Assembly: GCF_004342285.1 (NCBI RefSeq) | Contig: NZ_SMCV01000004.1 | Span: forward strand, 248,001 to 312,000 | Origin: Klebsiella sp. BIGb0138 | GTDB lineage: Bacteria > Pseudomonadota > Gammaproteobacteria > Enterobacterales > Enterobacteriaceae | Reading direction: 5' to 3' | DNA length: 64,000 bases | Part shown: positions 17,507 to 26,751 of the stretch, in pieces | Layout of the letters: each line of letters opens with the position of its first letter | How positions within the stretch are numbered: position 1 is the stretch's first letter | Made by a program: the position numbers and the translations under genes | The notes under the pieces: generated by a model | Databases searched by the model: none | What the model saw: the letters and a program-made list of their open reading frames with translations, nothing else | What the model was told of the DNA's origin: nothing

Positions 17507-18409
17507 ATGTCACAAATTACTGAACATAAAACTGTCGCCGCGCCGGTGCCTATGACCCCGATGCAGGAGTTCTGGCACTATTTCAAACGCAACAAGGGGG
17601 CGGTGGTAGGCCTGGTGTACGTGGCGATTATGATTATCATCGCCGTGTTTGCTAACTTCATCGCGCCCTATAACCCGGCGGATCAGTTCCGCGATGTGCT
17701 GCTGGCGCCGCCGGCATGGCAGGATGGGGGAAGCTTCGCCCATCTGCTGGGAACCGATGACGTCGGCCGCGATATTCTGTCGCGCCTGATGTACGGCGCG
17801 CGTTTATCGCTGCTGGTGGGCTGTCTGGTCGTCGTGCTGTCGCTGATTCTTGGCGTGGTGCTGGGTCTGATCGCCGGCTACTTCGGCGGCGTGATTGACT
17901 CGGTCATTATGCGTATCGTCGATATCATGCTGGCCCTGCCGAGCCTGCTGCTGGCGCTGGTGCTGGTGGCGATCTTCGGCCCTTCTATCGTCAACGCTTC
18001 GCTGGCATTGACCTTTGTCGCCTTGCCGCACTACGTGCGTCTGACCCGTGCGGCGGTGCTGGTGGAAGTGAACCGCGACTACGTGACCGCTTCGCGGGTA
18101 GCGGGCGCGGGCGCGATACGGCAGATGTTCATCAATATTCTGCCTAACTGCCTGGCGCCGCTGATTGTTCAGGCGTCGCTCGGTTTTTCTAACGCCATTC
18201 TCGATATGGCCGCTCTTGGCTTCCTTGGCATGGGCGCGCAGCCGCCGACACCGGAGTGGGGCACGATGCTCTCCGACGTGTTGCAGTTCGCGCAGAGTGC
18301 CTGGTGGGTCGTCACCTTCCCGGGGGTAGCGATTCTGCTGACGGTGCTGGCATTTAACCTGATGGGTGACGGTCTGCGTGACGCGCTCGATCCCAAACTG
18401 AAGCAGTAA
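17507..18409 (+). CDS. dppC: Dipeptide ABC transporter permease DppC
   Basis: A 300-residue permease, partner of DppB. A cytosolic N-terminus of about 35 residues precedes the first helix ([19 protein letters not shown]), and [14 protein letters not shown] near residue 190 is the EAA loop that docks on the ATPases. AAGGGG lies 7 bases before the ATG. The gene is spaced 9 bases from dppB and 10 from dppD, consistent with one transcript. Confidence 0.96.
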   Translation: MSQITEHKTVAAPVPMTPMQEFWHYFKRNKGAVVGLVYVAIMIIIAVFANFIAPYNPADQFRDVLLAPPAWQDGGSFAHLLGTDDVGRDILSRLMYGARLSLLVGCLVVVLSLILGVVLGLIAGYFGGVIDSVIMRIVDIMLALPSLLLALVLVAIFGPSIVNASLALTFVALPHYVRLTRAAVLVEVNRDYVTASRVAGAGAIRQMFINILPNCLAPLIVQASLGFSNAILDMAALGFLGMGAQPPTPEWGTMLSDVLQFAQSAWWVVTFPGVAILLTVLAFNLMGDGLRDALDPKLKQ

Positions 18410-18419
18410 GAGGTTCGAG

Positions 18420-19403
18420 ATGGCGTTATTGAATGTTGATAAATTATCGGTGCATTTCGGCGACGAAGGCACACCGTTTCGCGCGGTAGACCGCGTGAGC
18501 TACAGCGTTAACCAGGGCGAAGTCGTGGGGATCGTCGGGGAATCAGGTTCCGGTAAATCGGTCAGCTCGCTGGCGATTATGGGGCTGATTGATTATCCCG
18601 GCCGGGTGATGGCGGATAAACTGGAGTTTAATGGCCGCGACCTGAAGCGCATTTCAGAAAAAGAGCGTCGCCAGCTGGTTGGCGCGGAAGTGGCGATGAT
18701 CTTCCAGGACCCGATGACCAGCCTCAACCCATGCTACACCGTCGGCTATCAGATTATGGAAGCCATCAAGGTGCATCAGGGCGGCAATAAGAAAACCCGC
18801 GTCCAGCGGGCAATCGATCTGCTGACGCTGGTCGGCATCCCGGACCCGGCATCGCGTCTCGACGTCTATCCGCACCAGCTTTCCGGTGGGATGAGCCAGC
18901 GCGTGATGATCGCCATGGCGATTGCCTGCCGGCCGAAGCTGCTGATTGCCGATGAGCCGACCACCGCGCTGGACGTGACGATCCAGGCGCAGATCATTGA
19001 GCTGCTGCTGGATCTGCAGCAAAAAGAGAACATGGCGCTGGTCCTGATTACACACGATCTGGCGCTGGTGGCCGAGGCGGCACACAAAATCATTGTGATG
19101 TACGCCGGTCAGGTGGTGGAAGCCGGCGATGCGAAGGATATCTTCCGCGCGCCGCGCCATCCATATACGCAGGCATTGCTGCGCGCGCTGCCGGAGTTTG
19201 CCCAGGATAAAGCGCGGCTGGCATCGCTGCCGGGCGTGGTACCGGGGAAATACGACCGTCCCAACGGCTGTTTGTTAAACCCGCGCTGCCCCTATGCCAC
19301 GGATCGCTGCCGGAGCGAAGAACCGGAGCTGAACCGCGTTGACGGCAGCCGTCAGTCGAAATGCCACTACCCACTGGATGATGCCGGGAGGCCTACGCTA
19401 TGA
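18420..19403 (+). CDS. dppD: Dipeptide ABC transporter ATPase DppD
   Basis: A 327-residue ABC ATPase. Walker A is GESGSGKS near residue 40, the signature is LSGGMSQR near 160, Walker B is [12 protein letters not shown], and the switch His follows in LITHDL. The C-terminal extension contains [14 protein letters not shown], the Cys-rich segment of oligopeptide/dipeptide importer ATPases, which in relatives binds an iron-sulfur cluster. Its stop overlaps the dppF start in ATGA, so the two ATPases are probably made in equal amounts. Confidence 0.97.
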   Translation: MALLNVDKLSVHFGDEGTPFRAVDRVSYSVNQGEVVGIVGESGSGKSVSSLAIMGLIDYPGRVMADKLEFNGRDLKRISEKERRQLVGAEVAMIFQDPMTSLNPCYTVGYQIMEAIKVHQGGNKKTRVQRAIDLLTLVGIPDPASRLDVYPHQLSGGMSQRVMIAMAIACRPKLLIADEPTTALDVTIQAQIIELLLDLQQKENMALVLITHDLALVAEAAHKIIVMYAGQVVEAGDAKDIFRAPRHPYTQALLRALPEFAQDKARLASLPGVVPGKYDRPNGCLLNPRCPYATDRCRSEEPELNRVDGSRQSKCHYPLDDAGRPTL

Positions 19404-20413
19404 GTACCCATGAGGCCACCACGCAACGCTCGTTGTTGCAGGCCATCGACCTGAAAAAATACTACCCGGTGAAGAAGGGGCTGTTCGCCCCGGAACGGCT
19501 GGTAAAAGCGCTGGATGGCGTCTCTTTCACCCTCGAACGCGGTAAAACGCTGGCGGTGGTGGGCGAGTCCGGCTGCGGCAAATCAACGCTGGGCCGTCTG
19601 CTGACGATGATTGAAATCCCGACCGGCGGCGAGCTTTACTATCAGGGGCAGGATTTATTAAAGCCTGACGCGACGGCAGAAAAGCTGCGTCGGCAGAAAA
19701 TCCAGATTGTGTTTCAGAACCCCTACGGCTCGCTGAACCCGCGCAAAAAAGTGGGGCAGATTCTGGAAGAACCGTTGCAGATCAACACCTCGCTCAGTAA
19801 AGAGCAGCGTCGTGAGAAAGCGCTGGCCATGATGGCGAAAGTGGGGCTCAAAACCGAGCATTACGATCGCTATCCGCATATGTTCTCCGGCGGCCAGCGG
19901 CAGCGTATTGCCATTGCCCGGGGCCTGATGCTGGACCCGGACGTGGTGATTGCCGACGAACCGGTTTCCGCGCTGGACGTATCGGTGCGCGCGCAGGTGC
20001 TGAACCTGATGATGGACCTGCAGCAGGAGATGGGGCTGTCGTATGTGTTCATCTCCCATGACCTGTCGGTGGTCGAGCACATTGCCGATGAAGTGATGGT
20101 GATGTACCTGGGCCGCTGCGTGGAGAAAGGGTCGAAGGATCAGATCTTCAGCAATCCGCAGCACCCGTATACTCAGGCCCTGCTGTCGGCCACCCCGCGT
20201 CTCAATCCGGACGATCGTCGCGAGCGGATTAAATTGACCGGTGAGCTGCCGAGCCCGCTCAATCCGCCGCCGGGCTGCGCGTTTAACGCGCGCTGCCGTC
20301 GTCGTTTTGGCCCGTGCACCCAGCTACAGCCGCAGCTGAAGGATTATCGGGGTCAGCTGGTCGCCTGTTTTGCCGTCGATCAGGATGAAAATCAGGAAAA
20401 ACATCCTTCCTGA
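19400..20413 (+). CDS. dppF: Dipeptide ABC transporter ATPase DppF
   Basis: A 337-residue ABC ATPase, the second motor subunit. Walker [10 protein letters not shown] is near residue 57, the signature FSGGQRQR near 158, and Walker [13 protein letters not shown] follows. The C-terminal [15 protein letters not shown] motif is the Cys-rich oligopeptide-transporter extension. In E. coli DppD and DppF can also power other peptide-binding proteins. This is the last gene of the operon; a GC-rich hairpin follows within 8 bases. Confidence 0.97.
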   Translation: MSTHEATTQRSLLQAIDLKKYYPVKKGLFAPERLVKALDGVSFTLERGKTLAVVGESGCGKSTLGRLLTMIEIPTGGELYYQGQDLLKPDATAEKLRRQKIQIVFQNPYGSLNPRKKVGQILEEPLQINTSLSKEQRREKALAMMAKVGLKTEHYDRYPHMFSGGQRQRIAIARGLMLDPDVVIADEPVSALDVSVRAQVLNLMMDLQQEMGLSYVFISHDLSVVEHIADEVMVMYLGRCVEKGSKDQIFSNPQHPYTQALLSATPRLNPDDRRERIKLTGELPSPLNPPPGCAFNARCRRRFGPCTQLQPQLKDYRGQLVACFAVDQDENQEKHPS

Positions 20414-20420
20414 GGATCGG

Positions 20421-20458
20421 CGCTGCCGTCGGCGGAGAAATCCCTGTCGGCGGCAGCG
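20421..20458 (+). terminator. Possible dpp operon terminator hairpin
   Basis: CGCTGCCG and CGGCAGCG form a perfect 8-bp stem, extendable with G-U pairs, just after dppF. There is no T-run, so termination may need Rho or the structure may only protect the mRNA 3' end. Confidence 0.4.
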
Positions 20459-20899
20459 CATGCCACGCTAACGTGTTATCTGCCGCCATGAATAACCGCT
20501 CTTATTTTTTTATTCGCGATAAGTCATTCAGTCTATTTATATAACGTAATAAAAAGATTAATATATTTTATCCTCGGGATGAAGCGTGTTTATTTCTGCT
20601 TGTGTCTAATAAATTAACGAGATAAATCACTGATTATTTTTAATGTGCAGCCGAGTCTGCGCCGCTCTTTCCGGGGCCCCTAAAAAATGGAGCTATCATT
20701 TCAGATAGGACCTGATAGGGTAGCCGCAAAATCATCAGTGAATTAAGCCACCCTGACTTATATTCCCGGCAAGTCCTTGTAACGTCGATCGTCCTGATTC
20801 GGTTGCAATGAATGAAAAAAATAAAATAAACAACGCTTATGACATCGAGCGCCAGAATAAAAAGATAAACACTATGTATGTAGAATCATGAGGTTATCA
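20459..20899 (+). promoter_or_regulatory. Upstream region of the first cellulose operon
   Basis: About 440 bases without a gene. The first half is AT-rich. The second half has the palindrome GGGGCCCC near 20672, two GATAGG copies at 20704-20709 and 20714-20719, and a possible hairpin AGGGTAGC/GCCACCCT (20717-20754, one mismatch). I cannot name a promoter or regulator site with confidence. It presumably carries the promoter of bcsO-Q-A-B-C-D-Z. Confidence 0.4.
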
Positions 20900-21430
20900 A
20901 TGAACCATTATGATGATTTGCAGCGCTTCAAGGAAAAGACCGGTACACAAAGTCTACATTTCAGGGACCTTTCATCACAGGCTGTCACCCGGGATAAGGG
21001 CGATTGGGTTATTCTCAATCAGCTTACGCCTGGAGCAAAAGAGTCCTCGCTGGCAATGGGAGGCAGCGTGTCGTTACCGCTACCGCAGCAGGTGCCGGCG
21101 GATCTGTTTCACCGGGTGGAAGCTGAACCGGTGCACTCCCCCTCTACGCTCTCGCCGCCTGTCCTGGTCGCCGAACCGATAACCGCGGCGGCGGCAACTC
21201 CCGCTGCGCCTGTCGAACCAACTCCTGTTGCAGCAAACAGCATCCCGGCGGAACCCATTCCGGCGATGGCCGCGACGCTATCCGCGCCGTCGGTCGCCCC
21301 TCGTCCGCAGCCGACCGCGGCGACGGAAGGCTATGCGCATTTATTTGCGGCGAAAACCGCTGAACCGGTGGCGAAAAATAAAGATCAGCCGCTGAAGTCT
21401 CTTTTAGAAAGGATTGCAACATGCCGTTGA
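20900..21430 (+). CDS. bcsO: Cellulose biosynthesis protein BcsO
   Basis: A 176-residue soluble protein, first of the seven-gene cellulose operon. Residues 1-55 look folded (MNHYDDLQRFKEKTGTQSL). The middle is Pro/Ala-rich and probably disordered (TPAAPVEPTPVAANSIPAEP), and a short C-terminal segment, YAHLFAAKTA then PLKSLLERI, resembles a docking helix. Proline-rich BcsO proteins accompany BcsD in enterobacterial cellulose operons; the role is thought to lie in positioning the synthase with BcsQ, but the mechanism is unsettled. The ATG at 20900 has GAGG 6 bases upstream; an ATG four codons earlier overlaps that site. It overlaps bcsQ by 10 bases. Confidence 0.8.
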   Translation: MNHYDDLQRFKEKTGTQSLHFRDLSSQAVTRDKGDWVILNQLTPGAKESSLAMGGSVSLPLPQQVPADLFHRVEAEPVHSPSTLSPPVLVAEPITAAAATPAAPVEPTPVAANSIPAEPIPAMAATLSAPSVAPRPQPTAATEGYAHLFAAKTAEPVAKNKDQPLKSLLERIATCR

Positions 21431-22224
21431 TCTGCGTCTGTTCGCCAAAAGGCGGCGTAGGAAAAACGACCCTGGCGGCAAATCTGGCCTGGTCGCTGGC
21501 GCGCGCGGGCAGCAAGGTGCTGGCGTTGGACTTTGATAGGCAGAATGCGCTGCGCCTGCATTTTGGCGTTCCCCTCAGCGATGAGCGGGGCTATGTGGCG
21601 AAAGCCCTGGATCTGCATGACTGGAGCCAGTGTGTGCTTAGCGCAGGCAGCAATATCTTCGTGCTGCCCTACGGCGACGTGACGGAAACGCAGCGGCGGG
21701 CGTTTGACGAACGTCTGCTCAACGATCCCCATTTTCTGACCCGCGGTCTGGCGGCGCTGCTGAACTATCCCGGTCTGATTATCATCGCCGATCTGCCGCC
21801 GGGTCCTTCGGCGGCGCTGACGGCGCTGACCCCGCTTGCCGACCTGCATCTGGTACCGCTGCTGGCGGATACGGCCTCGCTGTCGACCTTAGCGCACGTG
21901 GAAAAGCAGCGTTTAACCGGCGATGAGCTTAATCATAAGCACGGACATTTTTTCGTGATTAACCAGAGTGATAATCGCCGTCAGGTGAGCCGTGACGTCA
22001 CCGCGTTGATGGAGGAAAAGCTGGGCGATCGCCTGTTGGGCATCATCCACCGTGATGAAAGCGTGGTGGAGGCGAATGCTTCTCAGAAGTCGATTCTTGA
22101 CTTTAGCTCATCTTCTGCAGCCGCCTTTGATATTGAAATCATAGCAAAAAAAATCTCTGCACTGTTGGGGATCCATATTGGCGATGGCACGGTGCACAGC
22201 CTGCCTCGCATGTCAGGGCTGTAA
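21421..22224 (+). CDS. bcsQ: BcsQ-type MinD/ParA-family ATPase (first cellulose operon)
   Basis: A 267-residue ATPase with an intact deviant Walker A, PKGGVGKTT, giving signature Lys10 and Lys15. ALDFDRQNALRLHF follows as Walker A'. The family dimerises on ATP and localises cellulose synthase; E. coli BcsQ is needed for polar assembly of the Bcs complex. Unlike the second copy at 37.3 kb, which has RGGVGTTS, this one keeps both lysines of an active MinD-type ATPase. It starts inside bcsO and lies 19 bases before bcsA, so it is probably co-translated with its partners. Confidence 0.88.
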   Translation: MPLICVCSPKGGVGKTTLAANLAWSLARAGSKVLALDFDRQNALRLHFGVPLSDERGYVAKALDLHDWSQCVLSAGSNIFVLPYGDVTETQRRAFDERLLNDPHFLTRGLAALLNYPGLIIIADLPPGPSAALTALTPLADLHLVPLLADTASLSTLAHVEKQRLTGDELNHKHGHFFVINQSDNRRQVSRDVTALMEEKLGDRLLGIIHRDESVVEANASQKSILDFSSSSAAAFDIEIIAKKISALLGIHIGDGTVHSLPRMSGL

Positions 22225-22243
22225 CTTATTGCAGGGCTGCGGA

Positions 22244-24355
22244 ATGAAAAAAACACTTTTCTGGTTGCTGGTGCTGGTGTTATCGCCGGTGGCGGTGCTG
22301 ATCGTTATCACGCCAATGGATAGCCAAAAGCAGTATCTTTTTGGCCTGCTCAGCATTGGTATTCTTTTCTTAATGGGCTTTAGCAAGAAGCGCGGTATTT
22401 CGGTCATTATGGTCGTCACTTCTCTGCTGATGTCCACGCGTTACATGTATTTTCGCCTGACGCAAACCCTGCATTTCAACTCCGGAATCGAGACGGTGCT
22501 GGGGATGGGGCTATTTCTGGCGGAAGTGTATATCTGGGTGATGTTGCTGCTGAACTATCTGCAGACGGTGTGGCCGCTGAAGCGAGAAATTGTGCCGCTG
22601 CCGGAGGATATGAGCCAGTGGCCGACGGTCGATATCTATATTCCGAGCTACAACGAACCGCTTGAAGTGGTGCGGGATACCGTGCTGGCTGCGCAATGCA
22701 TTGATTACCCGGCGGATAAGATGAAAATTTATTTGCTGGATGATGGTAAACGCAGCGAGTTCGCGGTGTTTGCCGCCGATGTCGGGGTGGGCTATATCAC
22801 CCGCAATGATAATAAGCATGCCAAAGCGGGCAACCTTAACCACGCCATGACGCTCACGCAGGGTGAGCTTATCTGCGTGTTTGACTGCGACCACGTGGCG
22901 ACCCGCGTTTTCCTGCAGGCGACGGTCGGCGGTTTTCTCAAAGACCCGATGCTGGCGCTGGTGCAGACGCCGCACTACTTCTACTCGCCGGACCCTTTCG
23001 AGCGCAACCTGTCGGTAGGGCGCAACATTCCCAACGAAGGGATGCTGTTCTATGGTCCGATTCAGCAGGGTAACGATAACTGGAATGCGACCTTTTTCTG
23101 CGGTTCCTGCGCGGTGATTCGCCGTCAGGCGCTGGAGCAGATTGGGGGCTTCGCGGTAGAAACGGTCACCGAAGACGCGCATACCGCGCTGAAATTCCAG
23201 CGTCTGGGCTGGAAGTCGGCATTTCTCGATATTCCGCTGGCGGCGGGGCTAGCCACCGAACGTCTGGTGGTGCATGTGATTCAGCGAACCCGCTGGGCGC
23301 GTGGGATGACGCAAATTTTCCGTCTTGATAACCCGCTATTGGGCCGCGGGCTCACTTTCCAGCAGCGTCTGTGCTATCTCAGCGCGATGCTCTACTATCA
23401 GTTTGCCCTGCCGCGGGTGGTATTTGTTACCGCGCCGTTAGCCTATCTGCTGTTTAACCTGAACATTATCTACTCCTCGGCCAGCCTGATTGTGTCGTAT
23501 GCGCTACCGCATCTGTTTCTGGCGATTTACGTCGGTTCGCGCATGAACGGCCGCTATCGCTACAGTTTCTGGGGGGAGATTTACGACATTGTGCTGGCAT
23601 TCCATCTGGTGTTGCCGACTCTGGTGACGATGATTTTCCCCAAACGCGGTAAATTCAACGTCACCGACAAGGGGGGGCTGCTGGATGTCGGTTACTTTGA
23701 TTTTACCGTCGTCAGGCCGCATCTGGTGGTGGCATGTCTGCTGGGCGTGGGGGTGATCCTCGGGATCGTTCGCGCGCTGGGTCATGACTATTTCGGTTCA
23801 GATCCCAACGTTATCGCGCTGAACGTCGGCTGGGGGCTGTACAGCCTGATCTTCCTGCTGGCGGCGATCGCCGTCGCGCGGGAGACCCGTCAGGTACGCA
23901 AAACGATTCGCATCGACGTTGATGTACCGGTACTGATTCACTATGCCAGCGGCATTGTCTCGCGCAGCCATACCGTTGACCTGTCGATGGGCGGTTGCCG
24001 TATTGCCGTTCCGGACTCGCGTCATCTGCAGGATAAGATTGAAGAAATTGAGCTGATTTTGCAGTCGGGGGCGATCTGTATTCCCGCCGAGCAGGTCACT
24101 GCGGACGAACGTTATATTCGCCTGAAGTTTGATGAAAACATCCCGCTCTCGCTGCGCCGGGAGCTGGTGCGCGTCGTGCTGGCGCGCGCGGACGCGTGGA
24201 TTAATCCGCCGCGTCCGCAGGATAACCCATTCCGTTCGTTTGTGACCATTTTGCGCTGCGTGTTTGAACTGTTCTGGCTGACGTGGAAAACACGGCGTAG
24301 CCAGCGTCGGCAGAGACCGATGGCGCATGCGGCGCAGGAGGATGGGCGTCTATGA
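22244..24355 (+). CDS. bcsA: Cellulose synthase catalytic subunit BcsA (first operon, short form)
   Basis: A 703-residue GT2 processive glycosyltransferase that polymerises UDP-glucose and extrudes cellulose through its own membrane channel. Catalytic motifs are DDG at 166-168, DCD at 214-216, TED at 309-311 and QRTRW at 347-351. Several membrane helices flank the GT domain. A c-di-GMP-binding PilZ domain follows with RKTIR (552-556) and DLSMGG (579-584), so it should be allosterically activated. It lacks the roughly 145-residue N-terminal extension of the second BcsA at 38.0 kb. The start MKKTLFWLL is chosen for AGGG 8 bases upstream. The end overlaps bcsB by 4 bases. Confidence 0.95.
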   Translation: MKKTLFWLLVLVLSPVAVLIVITPMDSQKQYLFGLLSIGILFLMGFSKKRGISVIMVVTSLLMSTRYMYFRLTQTLHFNSGIETVLGMGLFLAEVYIWVMLLLNYLQTVWPLKREIVPLPEDMSQWPTVDIYIPSYNEPLEVVRDTVLAAQCIDYPADKMKIYLLDDGKRSEFAVFAADVGVGYITRNDNKHAKAGNLNHAMTLTQGELICVFDCDHVATRVFLQATVGGFLKDPMLALVQTPHYFYSPDPFERNLSVGRNIPNEGMLFYGPIQQGNDNWNATFFCGSCAVIRRQALEQIGGFAVETVTEDAHTALKFQRLGWKSAFLDIPLAAGLATERLVVHVIQRTRWARGMTQIFRLDNPLLGRGLTFQQRLCYLSAMLYYQFALPRVVFVTAPLAYLLFNLNIIYSSASLIVSYALPHLFLAIYVGSRMNGRYRYSFWGEIYDIVLAFHLVLPTLVTMIFPKRGKFNVTDKGGLLDVGYFDFTVVRPHLVVACLLGVGVILGIVRALGHDYFGSDPNVIALNVGWGLYSLIFLLAAIAVARETRQVRKTIRIDVDVPVLIHYASGIVSRSHTVDLSMGGCRIAVPDSRHLQDKIEEIELILQSGAICIPAEQVTADERYIRLKFDENIPLSLRRELVRVVLARADAWINPPRPQDNPFRSFVTILRCVFELFWLTWKTRRSQRRQRPMAHAAQEDGRL

Positions 24356-26751
24356 AGCGATTAACCACGCTTGCGCTGCTGGCGGGGATGCTCTCTGCGC
24401 CTGCGCTGCACGCTGAAGAGCGCGCTGTCGATCGTGCCGCGTCGCTGAATTTCCCGCTGCCGGATGCGGCGGAGGACAGCCCACCGGCGGATGAACCGGT
24501 TTCAGCAACTCCCGCTACTCCGACGGAACCAACGTCAGAATCCGTATCGCCGCCGACCTTTCCACCACCGGCGAGCGGCGCGGCAGCCGATGTTGTGCCG
24601 TTATCCCCGCTTGTGGGCGGTAGCCTGAATATGACGCAGCTCGGGATGGCGGACGGGATTATGCTGAGCGGCGGGCAACAGCAGGGCGGCGTTGATTTTA
24701 CGCTGCCCTCCGACCAGGTGGTCACGCATGCGGAACTGATGCTGGATGTCCGGGTGTCACCGGAGCTGGCGACGCGAAACGCCACGCTCCAGCTGATGCT
24801 TAACGGTCAGCCGCTCGGAACGGTGTCGCTGGGTACGGACGGCGCCGACATCTCGCACTATCAGCTGGATATTCCGGCCGCGCTGATGGTTTCCAGCAAT
24901 AATTTAAGTTTTAAAGTCAACGATGGCGATACGCTGCAGTGTCGGCTCGATACGCGCGACACCCGCGGGGTGGTGATTTTACCCACCTCGCGCTTTAGCT
25001 GGGAAAGCCAGCCGCTGAATATCAGCAATGATTTAAGCTTCTTCCCGCGCCCCTTCTTCGACAGTATGCAGATGACCCCGGCAGATATTGCGCTGGCGTA
25101 TCCGGAGAAATCCACTGCGGATATCTTCAGCGCGGCGGCGCTGGTGTCATCATGGCTGGGGATTCAGGCGGATTATCGCGGGATCGCTTTCAACGCCATG
25201 CGCGATCGTCTGCCGGAACGGCACGGCATTCTTATCGGTCATCCGGGCGATCGGATTGGCGGGTTAACCTTACCGCAAACCGATAAACCGCTGCTGCAGA
25301 TTGTTGATAACCCGGGTAACCCGGCTTACAAACTGCTGCTGATTGTCGGGCACAATGATGCGGCATTGCGCACGGCGGCCTGGCGGCTGACCCGCGGTGA
25401 CATCGCCCCGCAGACCACCCGCCTGGAAGTGGATCCGCAAACCATCCCGCTCGGTAAACCGTATGATGCGCCGCGCTGGATCCCCACCGATCGGCCGGTA
25501 AAAATCAGCGAACTGCTGCGTAAAGATCAAAGCGCAACGGTGAGCGGCGTATGGCATGAACCGCTGCAGGTGGCTTTCCGCGCCGCGCCGGATCTCTATT
25601 TGTGGGATGGCGAAACCATCCCCCTGCAGATTAGCTATCGCTTCCCGTCGGAAAGCTGGATCAACGAAGATAAGTCGCTACTGAGCGTGACGCTCAACAA
25701 TACCTTCCTGCACAATCTGCCGATGAACAAACAGGGGCCGCTGGAGAAGCTCTGGCGCCACCTCGGCGGCGATGCGCGTCAGGAGCAGTTTACCATCCCG
25801 CTGGCGCCCTACCTGATTTACGGTGATAACCAACTGTCTTTATATTTCAATGTGGTGCCAAAAGAGGACGCGCCCTGTTCAGTGCTGTTGAATACCGGCA
25901 TCAAGAGCCGCATTACCGATGACTCATGGATTGACCTGAGCAATACGCGGCACTTCTCGCAGCTGCCTAACCTCTCCTATTTTGTCGGCGCGTCGTTCCC
26001 GTTCTCGCGGCTGGCGGATTATTCGCAAACCACGCTGCTGCTGCCGGAACAGCCGTCGGAAACCCAGGTGGCGACTCTGCTGAACCTGGCGGCGCGCTCG
26101 GGAAATGCGACCGGTACGGCGCTGGCCAACAACCGGGTGCTGCTGGGACTCCCCGACGGTGACGCGAGCGTCGCATATCTGCGGGATCGCGATGTGCTGG
26201 CGGTGACGACTCTTGACCAGAATACGTTTAATCAACGCCTGCTGGCCCACTCCCCGTATTATCCGCTCGATAATCAGCTCGCGGTACGCGAGTCCGGGAT
26301 CGGTGAGAAAATACAGCGCTGGCTGAGCGGCGACTGGACCTCCGCGACCCTTGATGCCGATCGTTATCTCTCTTCCAGCAGCGCCTGGCGCGGCTTTATT
26401 AGCTACCGTTCGCCGTGGAGCCCGCAGCGCACGGTGGTGGTGGCAATGGCCAGCAATGACGATCAGCTGGCCAGGCTGACAAATGACCTTGAGTCCCCGC
26501 GAATCAACGCCGGTATCCGCGGCGATACGGCGGTGATCACCAGTGATAATGGCGTGCGCAGCTTCCAGGTCAGCACGCCGTTCCCCAGCGGACAAATGCC
26601 GTGGTACATGATGGCCGTCTGGTATGCCAACCAACACTCCGGCCTGCTGGCGCTGCTGGGGCTGATCACCACCACGATCGTTGGCCTGGCGTTAACCGCC
26701 ATGTTTAAGCGCCATGCGCGCAAGCGTCTGAGTTCGGGGGATAGCCAATGA
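24352..26751 (+). CDS. bcsB: Cellulose synthase regulatory subunit BcsB (first operon)
   Basis: A 799-residue periplasmic, membrane-anchored partner of BcsA. The signal peptide runs to about residue 21 (LAGMLSAPALHA). A Pro/Thr-rich linker occupies residues 40-80 (SATPATPTEPTSESVSPP), then carbohydrate-binding-like and flavodoxin-like domains follow. The C-terminal helix LLALLGLITTTIVGLALTAM anchors it beside the BcsA channel. BcsB guides the nascent glucan across the periplasm and is needed for catalysis. ATGA couplings at both ends link it to bcsA and bcsC. Confidence 0.93.
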   Translation: MKRLTTLALLAGMLSAPALHAEERAVDRAASLNFPLPDAAEDSPPADEPVSATPATPTEPTSESVSPPTFPPPASGAAADVVPLSPLVGGSLNMTQLGMADGIMLSGGQQQGGVDFTLPSDQVVTHAELMLDVRVSPELATRNATLQLMLNGQPLGTVSLGTDGADISHYQLDIPAALMVSSNNLSFKVNDGDTLQCRLDTRDTRGVVILPTSRFSWESQPLNISNDLSFFPRPFFDSMQMTPADIALAYPEKSTADIFSAAALVSSWLGIQADYRGIAFNAMRDRLPERHGILIGHPGDRIGGLTLPQTDKPLLQIVDNPGNPAYKLLLIVGHNDAALRTAAWRLTRGDIAPQTTRLEVDPQTIPLGKPYDAPRWIPTDRPVKISELLRKDQSATVSGVWHEPLQVAFRAAPDLYLWDGETIPLQISYRFPSESWINEDKSLLSVTLNNTFLHNLPMNKQGPLEKLWRHLGGDARQEQFTIPLAPYLIYGDNQLSLYFNVVPKEDAPCSVLLNTGIKSRITDDSWIDLSNTRHFSQLPNLSYFVGASFPFSRLADYSQTTLLLPEQPSETQVATLLNLAARSGNATGTALANNRVLLGLPDGDASVAYLRDRDVLAVTTLDQNTFNQRLLAHSPYYPLDNQLAVRESGIGEKIQRWLSGDWTSATLDADRYLSSSSAWRGFISYRSPWSPQRTVVVAMASNDDQLARLTNDLESPRINAGIRGDTAVITSDNGVRSFQVSTPFPSGQMPWYMMAVWYANQHSGLLALLGLITTTIVGLALTAMFKRHARKRLSSGDSQ

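Noticed and set aside
20641-20780. c-di-GMP riboswitch before the first cellulose operon
   Set aside because: GGGTAGCCG looked suggestive, but the other conserved blocks of the GEMM-I aptamer and its P1 pairing could not be found.
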